Below, piece by piece: positions 34,784 to 46,800 of a stretch of DNA of 64,000 bases. Position 1 is the first letter of the stretch. Each line of letters starts with the position of its first letter. The stretch comes from Lingula anatina (lineage: Eukaryota; Brachiopoda; Lingulata; Lingulida; Lingulidae), in contig NW_019775461.1 in the NCBI RefSeq assembly GCF_001039355.2, positions 205,898-269,897 of the forward strand, given 5' to 3'. Under the pieces are notes generated by a model. It made no database searches. It was not told the origin of the DNA and worked only from the letters and a program-made list of their open reading frames with translations. Both the position numbers and the translations under genes were made by a program.

Positions 34784-35727
34784 TTAGAGTTTTTTGAAAT
34801 ATTTCAGCAGTGAAGGTGACTTAGTTGTTTTGGATTTCTGTTTAACATGAGAATTTGTGGATATTTTCTGATTCCACTGGGTTAACAAGTCCTTCTGAAT
34901 ATCTGGAGGCAGCTGTGTGAAAACAGATTTGTCAATGTCAGGAGGGACCATGATGTTAAATGTTTTGTCTGTTGTATCAAATGTGCCACTATTGAAATGT
35001 AATGTATTATTGTCCTCATTCTCAGCACCAACAGTCAAGTCTTTTTCCCTGCATGTATCTGTGCTTGCTGATTCAACTTCAGTCTTTGTGCCTGGTAACA
35101 TGTTTCCAGCCTTTCCATTACTGCTATCACAATATTGGGTTGTGTCCGTGGCATTATGGACACTGGCCTTAAGGCTGGAATCAAGAATTTGGGCTTTTAA
35201 CAAATCTGCATTGGCTAACACTTCTTGTTTCAGTTCTGGAGGTAAAGCATCAAATACAGACCTATCAATGTGATCAGGAAAAGAAACCTCTGTACCTGGC
35301 ACATCCAATTTCAATCTCTTTGTGTCAACATCATGGTGACGACTTGGCATTTCAGTTCTTTTTTCCTTTCTTTCTGTCCATCTTAAAATTGAACTCCCAG
35401 TATTTGATTTACTACACATTTTGCTTTCTTTACCAGGTGGACTGTGAAATGACCGACTTAATGGAGGGTTATGAGGCTGCTGTGACCGCTCATCAAAAGT
35501 CTGCTTTTGTCTTTCCTTTAAGTTTGCTATTGTTCCTGTAGAACTGGTATGTGCAGCACTAGTGGAAAAATATGCATTTATTGTACTGGCATATGTTGGT
35601 GTTGCATCAAATTTGGTAAAACCAAGGTTGAGCAAAGTTAGGTGGAATGGTTTTTTTGTGTCTATGATCTTGTGGAATAATTCCATGGCAATCTGCAACA
35701 GTCTGTCCTTCTTCCTTTCAGAATTAT
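34784..35727 (-). CDS. POLI: DNA polymerase iota, last exon only (copy A)
   Basis: A 944-nt exon with acceptor TATTTTCAG at 35728-35736 and stop at 34784-34786, encoding 313 residues. It begins with the end of the little-finger domain (ERKKDRLLQIAMELFHKIID, then PFHLTLLNLGF) and carries two ubiquitin-binding motifs: DRSVFDALPPELKQEVL and DKSVFTQLPPDIQKDLL. A minus-strand AATAAA at 34731-34726 is a likely poly(A) signal. No upstream POLI exons follow in this copy: homology with copy B stops at 35828 and transposon DNA begins. It is best read as the second allele of the POLI gene at 43847-48451, cut off at a contig end. Confidence 0.9.
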
Positions 35728-35827
35728 CTGAAAATATATCTCAGAAGTATAAAAAAATCAAAATATCACAAAGCATCGGCGTTTTTGGCATTTTTTCTCA
35801 AAAATAGATTGTAGGGAATCAATGTTA

Positions 35828-36495
35828 TAGTCTAGTGAGATTTTTGAAAAAAGGCTCTGCATAAGAGGCAAGGGGCATTTTGGGGTAAAAGTTGGGAACC
35901 AGGCTAATTAGCATAATTTTGGGATGCTGATTCCAATTAACCCGGTTCCCAAGCAAAATTTTGCGTTTTTAACGGTCTAATTTGCAAAAAAACAAAATGG
36001 CCACCAGATTTCCTATTTTCTGCAATATCTTTGGAACTAGACAGGCAAATATGACAAATGAAGTGCCTTTACCTATATTTTCAGGGTCGAGGAACATTAT
36101 TAAGATGTTTCTGTTAAAATTAGATTAACGCAATTTTCCTAAATATGCAAATTAGGATCGCCATTACTGAAAAACCGTTTAACTTCTGTATCTCTGTAAC
36201 TAGGTAAGCAAACATGACAAATGAAGTGTCTACACCTATGTTCTCAGGGTCAGGGAATGTGATAAATCAGATGTCTTGTCTGATGGGTAGCACTGACTTT
36301 GTGAATCGTGTCCGAGTAGCACCTTTTATTGTTTCTTCCCTGTATCTGTCAAACACTAGCCAATCTGCTGATAGTTAGAACCTGCCTTCAGAACTGCTCT
36401 TACGTGCGTATTATAGCCAAACTACCAAAGGTCACTGCATTGTCAGGCTTTCCCAGTGAAATTGCCAGTGCTTGCCAATCAGTTATAACGCAAGG
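35828..36495. repeat. Repeat-derived DNA with a degenerate 163-nt tandem unit
   Basis: This DNA is found only beside copy A. Two related units are visible: aactagacaggcaaatatga (ending near 36054) and aactaggtaagcaaacatga (near 36217), each continuing as caaatgaagtg, acctat and tcagggtc, giving a period of about 163 nt. The preceding words (aaatggccacc, aggatcgccatta) also correspond. No coding sequence is supported. Confidence 0.6.
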
Positions 36496-36545
36496 TGAGC
36501 AGAGGCGGATCCAGGATAATTTGAAGGGGGGAGTCCGCGGTTGCA
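36494..36545. mobile_element. End of a nonautonomous element related to 63699-63953
   Basis: The stretch gaggcggatccaggat, aatttgaagggggg, tccgcgg closely matches the inverse of 63915-63955. The two sites are far apart and in opposite orientation, so this is a dispersed family. The other end of this copy was not located. Confidence 0.55.
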
Positions 36546-36739
36546 AAGCCTCCCTCCCATGGTTATTGTTCATTAGGCTGCTTTCTCTGAAGCGCGGTTA
36601 TATTACATAATATGTGGCAGTTTCTCTGAGCAGTCCTCTTTGGCTGGTTACAGAATGCGTATAAAAGGGCAGCAGTTCTGCAGAATAAGTCTATATTTCG
36701 GCAACGTCCAGTCAAATAGTTTGATATTTTGCAGACTGT

Positions 36740-37733
36740 TAGCTGACCTTACGGTATGTGAACTAACAGCAGCAACTTGCCACACTATTGTTGCATTATG
36801 CCAGAAGGGACTGAAGCAAACTGCTATTGCCAGACAGCTGCATGTGTCCCAGGGAGCAGTTTCTAACGTCTTACAGAAACACGACCAGACTGGTACATTA
36901 ACACAGAGACCACGGCCAGGACGGCCTAAAGTCACCACCAGAAGGGAAGACCGCTTGCTGCTGCGGTTATGTCGCAACAACTGGACAAAGACAACTCTTG
37001 CTGTAAAAAATGAGTGGCAAATTACCATTCAAAAGCATGTTTCTAGAACTCTAGTGAATGCAAGGCTACTTTTAGTTGGTTACCTCTATTAACAGAGCAA
37101 CACCAACATCTGCGTCTGTGGTGGACTAGACACCATTTGCGGTTCCAGGCACAGCACTGGGTTCATGTAGATTTTTACAGATGAGGCAGGGTTTGAGTTC
37201 TACCACCGTGATGGCTGAACCAGTTAGTAGGCTTTCAGACGAGTTACTGCACGAGGATTGTGTCACACTACAGTGACTTGTGGCCGTGGTGGTATCTGTG
37301 TATGGGCCGGTTTCCACGCTGGAGCCAAAACACTATTGGTGGCAATTGATGGAAACCTCAACCAGATAAAATAAAGGGACATTTTAGAGAATACTTGCTT
37401 GCAATTTGCAAGAAGGTACTTCCAGGACAACTTCATCCTGCAAGATGACAATGCCTGACCATACCATGCCCATGCAATAACTGCTTTTCTGCAAAACCAA
37501 GAGGTAAACCAGTTGCCTTGCCAGACGGAATTCCCCTGACATGAATTCTATAGAAAACCTGTGGGCATAAATCGCTAGCAGAATCAAGAGCTTACCCATC
37601 CAGCCTATAAATCGGCACAAGCTTAGGCAAGCTCTGACTAATTCGTGTAACACAATACTGGATCAAACTCTCAGAAACCTCTCTGCATGGATCCCTCGCC
37701 GAGTGAGGGCTCTGGTTGCAGCTAGAAGAGGCT
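36740..37733 (+). pseudogene. Tc1-like transposase, broken, cut by the assembly gap
   Basis: The open part (about 36745-37080) holds the paired helix-turn-helix DNA-binding region: LTAATCHTIVALCQKGLKQT, IARQLHVSQGAVSNVL, then the GRPR-type linker RPRPGRPKVTTRREDR. Downstream, in changing frames with several stops, are the catalytic blocks: FTDEAGFEFYHRDG (first D), VAIDGNLNQ, LQDDNA (second D) and MNSIENLWA (third acidic residue), ending with the RRVRALVAARRG tail common in Tc1 proteins. All three acidic residues remain, but multiple stops make it inactive. It ends at the N at 37734. Confidence 0.85.
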
Positions 37734-39498
37734 NTGGAAAATGAATATATATAATTTTCCTTTCTGTTATAATTTATTTTAGAAAAGATTTTTTTTATTA
37801 TATCCTTTGCAAGCTTACCCTAATACTTATAGGTAATTAACTATATCAAAGCTACATATAAAACAAATTATAGATGAAACAGTTTATTCATTATGGTGAT
37901 ATTTGTCTCTTTCTGAATACATAACACAGTTTTACAAGAGCGAACAAGTCTATAAATGATTCACTATAAGATCACCAGAAATGAAAGCTATTTATTAAAT
38001 TTGATCAATTATTTATAGAAACACTCCCAAAGGAAATAATATCATGGTTTGATGACAAACATATTCTCATAAATTGCAAACATGCATATTGAAACTATTA
38101 ATAAATGGGAAGAATTAGCTAGATTTGAATCGGTGTGTATCAAAATAATATGGGGCTTTGGAATCTTGGGGGCAATTAGTAATGAGTAAGGTCGCACTAA
38201 TGCACTGTTCACACTCAAAGTGTAGTGAAAATGGCAGATTCATATCTGAATGGAGACAAAATAAGGTGTCCATCTCTAAATTATTGTTAACTATTCAAAA
38301 TGTCAGCCTTATCATGAAGACATCAGAGAATAGCCTTTTTGCAAATATAGCCTCAGCAAAGTCTGTAGTACTAATATGTCCAGGTAGCTTCTGTAAGTGG
38401 AATCAACATGGAAGTTATCCCACTGTTGCTCAAGGAGGCATGTTAGTCTGATTGCATTCAGCCAGACTACCCCTTGGAGTTAGGTCGCACAAGCTAGATC
38501 ATTATAACTCATTCTAAACATCTCCTTAATTAGCAAACAGTAAGGATTCCTTATTTTTTAATATTTTTTATGTACATGTTATAATGATTCTACTTATTTA
38601 CTCATATTTTGCAAAGAAATAATCCTTCTTCTTGTGGAACCAATATGGAAAACATGCAAATTGAAACTTGTATTGATCTGCACTCAAACAAGCACAGCAT
38701 CTGTCTAATTTCATTTCCTAAGCATAAGCCAAAGCAAATCTTATTAGGTTCATCATATTATTCTGTGCAGTGACATCTGCACATGCAAGAAGACCATTTC
38801 TAAACAACAACTTAAGCTGTTTTCATCTGATTCTAATATGAGTGCATTCAAATTATCCCTCATCTATGGCATTAATACACTATTCATGCAGCTTCCATAT
38901 GACAATCATGGCCTCAGTTTTCATCAAGATCATATAACAAATGAAAAGTCCTGAAGTATTAATGTTTCCCTTAAGTCCTTTTCCAGTCATATGGTCTAAA
39001 ATTATCTCTCAAAAAGTGTATAAATTTTTTTTTTTCACAAATTTCACTTAACCCTATCTTTAGTTATGTGTTTATTGATAATTTATTTCTTTATCTATCC
39101 AATCATACAGTGATTCATTTACACATTTGTCTTTCCTTTTTTTATCATTCATTCAATGCAGAATGCACTTATTCAATTCTAATGAAAGATAAATAACGAT
39201 AAGATTAAATAATAAATATAAAAGTAAGTAAGCGTTTAAATAAACCGCCTTTTCAGTGGTCATCAGCAGCAAGTGTCTACAATCCAGCGCCGGCCGGTCA
39301 GAGTTCAAGGTTTGTTTACTTTTAAGTACCGGCTAGTGAAGCTACATTTGTATATTCCATGACAAATGAGGAGCATAATTGATTATTTAGAAAATACCAA
39401 GTAAATCTTCATGTGTTCAATTAAATCCACCCACCCGCAAATAGCAGACAAGAATACAAACAAGTCATGAATCATGCACGTCATCTAGTATCACTCAC

Positions 39499-39597
39499 CT
39501 GGAAAGTGATATCCAAAGGGTCAGAGTCGTCAAGAAATCTAACCGTGCATTTAAACTCTTGTTGAACATCGCTTTTACTCCCGAATTTTTTGAACAT
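39499..39597 (-). CDS. FRMD5: FRMD first coding exon (copy B)
   Basis: A 99-nt exon encoding MFKKFGSKSDVQQEF and the rest of the first 33 residues, followed on the minus strand by a GTGAGT donor. It differs from copy A (30493-30591) by one residue (K for R at position 4). No other FRMD exon exists between here and copy A, so it is an allelic copy of exon 1 rather than an alternative first exon, unless the duplication turns out to be real. Confidence 0.85.
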
Positions 39598-39976
39598 GGT
39601 TGTAACGATTCAGAGACGAATTCTTGCAATTTGTACTTGCAAATATCTTCAAATACGTATTAATCCCATCCAGTCTCCTTGGAGGCCGACCTTCCTGCTC
39701 AAGATGGACGCCTGACCCGACCTTGAGGCTTACTCTCAAAACGGATAACGGTTCAAGTTACCATTTAGAACTATTTGTGCAATATATTCGATAGACTCTT
39801 CGATTTAAAGTTTTTTTAGACCACAGTTTAAAATTTTCAACATCATAATTTATATGAATTGTACTGAAATCTAATTATTAGACTACATTTTAGTCGAGAG
39901 TATTGCTAGCAGATGACGCGAGGCTAGCTCAGCTGATATTGTTTACTGATAAAAAGCCGTGAACAGAAGGAGAAAG

Positions 39977-42900
39977 ATGATCGTCATCTTGATGGGCGTT
40001 TGTGGTTGTGGCAAGTAGGTTTATTTTCATGACATAATACGTTGAAAGTACTGGCAGTGTATATTTTCCTTTTTTTTTTCAGCTGCAAAAATATTTCTAC
40101 ATTATATAGTACTGTTAAACCTAAACACTTTGTTGAGTTCAAGACAAATGTAATTTGGAGTGCAGAATAAAAAAGTTATTTGCCAAATAAGTTAGGGTGG
40201 GCCACACAAAATGTAAATCACCGTTATATACTTTTTCTGACCCCCCACCCCCCCACCACCACTACCACCACCTTGTGCTTTATGTCCAGTGCCTTATGCT
40301 GGCCCTTACCTGTTATATTTTCCTGATGTAATTTCCTTTTAAAAAATTGGCAAGTGAACTCGAAATAAATACCAAATATAGTTTCTGATAAGCTTTTTTT
40401 TTTACGGGAGTGTTTATATTTAAATGGACCAATGGAAATTACTTTTTTTTTATTAGTTTCTGTTAATTTGATGTGTTGTTAATAAATTCATTTCATTATA
40501 TGACAGATGTGTATCTTAGGTTGAATTTATGGATCCATTAACTGATTGTATTCACATTTTAGAACAACCATTGCTCAGTTGCTGTCAGAGAAGGTATGTA
40601 AGTTAATTTAGACTTCAAGACTTCCATTTCTATTTTTTACCTTAAAATTATTATCAACAGACACTATGGGTCTGGACATTTAGCCATGCATCATCCATGT
40701 CTGATGTCACCGTTGTTGTCTGTATGGACTTTCCTGGATTTTTTTTTTATTGATCCTAAACACCATGTAGCATGAAAAAACAACTTTTAATTATTCTAAC
40801 TATCATAAGTAATAATATAAGTAGTGTAACTTTTATGAAATGGCATTCAAAGAAATTAATAAAATAGATAACCATGTAAAACAAAAAACTACTTTTAATT
40901 GTTCTAATTTATATTTAACTGCAACTAGCTTATGCGTGATGTACAGATGTACCAGTACCTAGTATACTGCAGATATATAAATATGTGAATATTTATGAGA
41001 AGCAGGCTTATGCATGCACGACAAAAAATTGTCACCCAAGGGATAGGGGTAATACGTGCATGCATTATGCTAATGAACCATGTGAAGTGCAGCATTTTGT
41101 TCATACAAATAGGATGCATTTTCTTAATGTAACTTTAAATATCTGTGACAGAAACATTTTCTGAATGTCCAGAACAACAGTACTGGGTAGCACTTTAAAA
41201 AATTAACAATAAAAAAATTAGCTGTGATTATTGTCTAGTAATATAATTCCATCAAAAATGACAAAAAGATATTTTGTGTGCCTTCATTGTTTATTGGTTG
41301 TTTATAATTTTAATCTGTTTTAATGGCATTGCTTCTTTTAGTTTTGCCATTTACGTCTGTCCATTTGACAGCTTTGCTACCTTGTTTTTCTTTAAGAAAC
41401 ATTCACTGAGCATGCTAGTCGAAGTTTTCTTAACATAATGACTATGTGAAATATCAGCACTGCTAATTAGTTTTTAGTCAATCCTTTATGTCTCCTCATT
41501 AACCCTAGTGAAAATATAAGAAAAAGACAAATACGGTGTTCGAAATTTGGCCGATAGCATCTGCTCTTAATGAAAGGTCCCTCTAGTAAAAGAATAGTGT
41601 TAGTTATTATATAGCATTAGATAATGTTAATTTAATTAAAATTACGTAATGTTACAGCATAAAAAATAAATATAACACTTCCTTATGTTAGGTACATACA
41701 CTAGATTAAATTTCTAGTATTTTGGCATTGTTTTGTAAGACTGCATTTGATTTGTCATTTTGGCAACACCATTGAACAAACTTTATTTTTAACTTGTATC
41801 TTTATTAGGTAGGGTGGCCTATTGCTGAAGCTGATGACTATCACACATCAGAAAACAAAGCCAAAATGGCCAGAGGGATTCCTTTGGAAGATCAGGTACA
41901 GTGCTTGTATCAAGTTTCTAGTTGTAAATTATTTAATAAAAAAATTCTTAAAGAATTTAATTATTCAAGGACACCGTGGCAGCTAGTCACAAAAATATGA
42001 TAAACATCCATCATTTCAGATTTTAAATCTTGACATGTAAAATTTGCTTGCCACGCTGAAACCAGTATGGTTTTCATTGTTGATTTTTGAATAAAAAGGT
42101 TTTATAATGTCCTTATCTCAGTGATTACTTTACTGTAACTACTGTAGTTTTTTACATATTTCACAGGACAGACTACCGTGGCTTCTGGCGTTACACCAAG
42201 TCATTCAAAGGTTTGTGTGATTTTTCAATTTTGGTCAAGTTGTAAGTGCTTTCATAATGCTAGGATCATATGTCGCTACCAATAATAATTGTAGTGAAAT
42301 GATAGCCATACTGGTTTCATTGTGGCTTGCCTCATACAAATCTTGAATTCTGAATTCTGATTATTTTTCACAACATGCAATTCAAAGTATTTAACAGATA
42401 TCTAAGATTTAAAATACAAATGGAGCACAAAAGTAATTTTATTTTGATACAAACTTAGTTGGCTTTTATTATGAATACTGCTTTTTTTTTTTTCTTTCAT
42501 CAGTGTCTCATTTGATGCAAACATTTATGCAAATAACGATCAAGGGTACGTGTACTTCTCTACAAACATAAAAAATTCTTTCTGTGATCACCATTTATCA
42601 ATTTATCAATAACCCGGGTTTTTTAGGTGGCTTGATGAAGGTTCATCTGGAATAATTACTTGCTCCTCTCTGAAGAAGATCTACCGGGAAATCATTCTAA
42701 ATGGTAATGTTGGGGCTGAGGATTTTGCTGAAGATAAAAATCCAAGTAGGATAAATGGAGCAGCATTCCCTCCACAGAATGTCAAATTTGTCTACTTGAA
42801 GGGAGATAAAGAAACAATTGCTCAACGAATGCAAATGCGAACTGGACATTTTATGCCTCCCTCATTAGTTGAATCACAATTTCAGACACTTGAGGAGCCA

Positions 42901-43002
42901 ACAGAAGAAGAAAACTGCATTATAATGGATATTGCTGAATCCCCAGATAGGATTGTTGAAAAGATTATTCACTCTTTTGACAATATTGGAACGGTAACCT
43001 AA
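39977..43002 (+). CDS. IDNK: Gluconokinase (copy B)
   Basis: Exons: 39977-40014, 40563-40593, 41809-41895, 42167-42210, 42627-43002; 576 nt, 191 residues. The exon structure and lengths are the same as copy A. Amino acid differences from copy A: SEK for SDK, HTSEN for HTPEN, TEEEN for TEDEN, AESPD for AEPPD. Catalytic motifs (GVCGCGKTT, ADDYH) are unchanged, so both versions should be active. Probably the other allele of the same gene. Confidence 0.92.
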
Positions 43003-43846
43003 AAACAAATTCACAAATGTGCTGTATTTATTCTCGTTGGTACTTTATAAGATATTTACAGTAAACCATTTAAGACTGTTCAGTATTGATCATTACTGAA
43101 TTGGTCCATTTCAACTCTAAGTTTTCCAGAGACAGCACCATATATACTATACAGTATCAGAGTTGGAGATTCTGTTATCACAACAAGCACAGAAGTTAGA
43201 AACGTGGGTGTAACTTTCAACTACAAATGTGACATGACACCACACATTAACAGTGTGTAAATCATATTTTAGTCTGCAACGGATATTTAACATTCTTCAC
43301 CTTATTGACAGCAAGCAAACAAGAGCTACTCATCTATGCATTTGTGACTTCTAGACTGAATATATTTCATAATTGTTCTTTGAGCAGTATTCATAAAGTA
43401 AAATTAATCAAGGACACTGTGGCAGCTAGTCACAAAAATATTATAAACACCTGTCATTAATGATTTTAAATCTTGACATGTAAAATTCGTCTTTCAATAT
43501 CTAGGGAAATAAACTCATATATTGCCAGTCAAAATTCTGTCTGCTTAGAGTCAGATTTCAGTAGGGAATGGGCTGTGATAGGTGTGACAGTCTATCACTT
43601 GGTGTTCTTATTCAGTCAGTTGCCCTCCCTCCTTTCCCCAAGATAATAACCATTACTTTCTAAGCCTCTGTAAAGGTTTATCAACTAGTCTGCACTCTGC
43701 CTGCCCTGTTCCTGGTAGACTAAAAGACAGGAAATTTTAAAAAAATTTTCCAGGGTTATTCCACAAAAAATCTGTCTGTTAAATCAATATCTTTTATTAA
43801 CAGTAATGTATTTACATATCACATAAAGATCATAACATACAGCGAT

Positions 43847-46800
43847 TTAGAGTTTCTTGAAATATTTCAGCAATGAAGGTGACTTAGTTGTTTTGGATTT
43901 CTGTTTAACATGAGAATTTGTGGATGTTTTCTGATTCCACTGGGTTAACAAGTCCTTTTGAATATCTGGAGGCAGCTGTGTGAAAACAGATTTGTCAATG
44001 TCAGGAGGGACCATGATGTTCAATGTTTTGTCTGTTGTATCCAATGTGCCACTATCAAAATGTAATGAATTTTCATCATTTTTCTTGGAAAATGACATTT
44101 GACAAGGACTCAAAATTGAACCTTCTATCTCGGCACCAACAGTCAAGTCTTTTTCCATGCATGTATCCTTGGTTGTTGATTCAACTTCAGTCTTTGTGCC
44201 TTGTAACATGTTTCCAGCCTTTCCATTATTGCTATCACAATATTGGGTTGTGGCCTTATGGACACTGGCCTTAAGGCTGGAGTCAAGAATTTGGGCTTTT
44301 AACAAATCTGCATTGGCTAACACTTCTTGTTTCAGTTCTGGAGGTAAAGCATCAAATACAGACCTATCAATGTGATCAGGAAAAGAAACCTCTGTACTTG
44401 GCACATCCAATTTCAATCTCTTTGTGTCAACATCATGGCGATGACTTGGCATTTCAGTTCTTTTTTCCTTTCTTTCCGTCCATCTTAAAATTGAACTCAT
44501 CCCGGTATTTGATTTACTACACATTTTGATTTCTTTACCAGGTGGACTGTGAAATGACTGACTTAGTGGAGGGTTCTGTGGCTGCTGTGACCGCTCATCA
44601 AAAGTCTGCTTTTGTCTTTCCTTTAAGTTTGCTATTGTTCCTGTTGAACGGGTATGTGCAGTACTAGTGGAAAAATATGCATTAATTGTGCTAGCATATG
44701 TTGGTGTTGCATCAAATTTGGTAAAACCAAGGTTGAGCAAAGTTAGGTGGAATGGTTTTTTTGTGTCTATGATCTTGTGGAATAATTCCATGGTAATCTG
44801 CAACAGTCTGTCCTTCTTCCTTTCCGAATTATCTGAAAATATATCTCAGAAGTTTAAAAAAAATCAAAATATCACAAAGCATCAGCGTTTTTTGCATTTT
44901 TTCTCAAAAGTAGATTGTAGGGAATCAATGTTACAAGAAAATTTTTTTCCATGCAGGGAAATAATTAAACAACTTCACTTCTTAATACTCGTTTCATCTT
45001 CATCTGGATAGTCTTGTTATTACTGAGCACACAATACGAAGCAATAGTTTTGTTATTACCTAATGCGAAAACATGACTAGGAACTCTGCATTGTCTACTT
45101 TCTCTCTTAGACCACTGCCCTTCTTTATCTAATTTTCTGAGGGTTAATCGTATTATTCCAGGTAGTCTTCCATCTTCCTCTAGTCTGTAAGAGAGCAAAG
45201 TTGTCAGTAAAATTACACGAGAATTTGTGATTATTTAGTGACTTTAAAAGGACCAGAACACAAGACAATTATATTGTCTTCTTTCTTCCCATTTTCTCAA
45301 GAGAGTTGGAACTAATGCATAAATATCTTGTTGTATATGTGGACACCTCTCTGTCTACAGACAAACAAATATACCAAATTTCTAGGTAATAGCAAACTAA
45401 ACTAATACTAAAAAATTGGGATAAATTCATTAAACATATTCATTAATTTAACTTTCTTAGCATATCATTTGCATAACCCAAACTTTATTCAGAAAACAGC
45501 AAAATCAAACCCATAATTTTATTTATTGCTTTCCTTGCCACAACAAATGACTTGTCTCAAATTATCAATTGGATTCGTATAAAACATATTAAATATAATA
45601 CATACCTTTTTAATAAGTTGTCTAAGAGTCCACCAATTCTATTCTTTACATCCTCCACATCCTGGCATTTTCTGAAGGAATCTTCATCGCTGATGGACTA
45701 AAATGGAATGACTGTGCTTTTAAACTACTGACAAAATAAACGTCTTTAAAGAGGGAGTTTCAAATAACATCAGTTGATTGCATTTTGAATGAAATCATTA
45801 TCAGTATGTAAATGATATTCAAGTACCTAAATTGTGATTTACAGAGAATATATTCTACAAAGCAAATATCATACTTGAGCCTGTCCTGTTGTAACAACAG
45901 GGGACTGGTCATTTCCACAAGACAAAAGTTTCATCGTTTGAGCCATGCTGTTTCCAAATTCCCCTGTCAACACAGACTGGTCTACTTCTTGAAGCTGTGA
46001 TATAGTTTGGATTCCCAGAGATGCAAGTCTCTTTGCGGTAGAGTGACCAATACCTTGAGAAAACATGTTATTTTTACTGTAACTTTGTTGGTTTTAGTTA
46101 TTTGCCATCTATGTGCATTTATGCTAACAATGTATTTTCTTTTAAAAGCTTACAAAATTTCTTATGAAAAAAGTAAAAACAATGTTATCACATAGGAAGG
46201 TCAGTGTATGTTTCACAACACATTTTTGTGGATCCATAAAGAAATTGCTACTGAAACAGATCTGTATTAATTTTTCAAACTGCACAATTATTACAAGATA
46301 AAGTTATACCTGGGATTGCTCTGACAGCCTCAAGACTGAGCATTAACTCAAATGTGTGCTCAGGAAAAAGCACAGTTTGCTGGTTAGGCTTATGAGTACC
46401 AGCCACAAGTTTGGACAGTAGTTTATTTGAAGCTATTCCAGCACAACATGAGATGCCAAGCTCTTCTTGCAAAGCACTGCGGATATCTGCTGCAATCTGG
46501 GTACCAACTGTCAGGCGAGCGTGGCAACCACATGTACAGCTATCTACAAAGAAAACTAGATTGTGTCAGAGGGTAGCCATCACATACTCCTGCAGTTTGC
46601 CACATTGTCGAGGGTCCTGCATATCTATGCCAGTACCTGGGAAATTTATTTGAAAATAAATCTGCCTTCATATATGGATATTTAGAAGTATCAGAAACTA
46701 TATCTCCAGGTGCATTATACCCTGAACAGCTCACGGACATCTCTGAAGATAGGTCTATTAATCCCCAAAGTTTCAACTTCTTCATTCTAATGGTCCAGGA

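Larger units (their letters stand above)
37736..44933. repeat. Copy B of the duplicated block
   Basis: It matches 28732-35827 from the base after the join. The offset is 9004 nt at the left edge and 9106 nt at the right edge, the difference being accumulated indels (for example additional sequence near 40245-40320 and near 41660). Copy B is continuous with the rest of POLI, so it is the copy with intact context on its right. Copy A is the one with intact context on its left (rest of FRMD). Confidence 0.93.

Noticed and set aside
39977-43002. A genuine second gluconokinase gene
   Set aside because: The copy boundary coincides with an assembly N and the flanking genes are split between the copies, so an allelic copy is the simpler reading. 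Long reads could overturn this.
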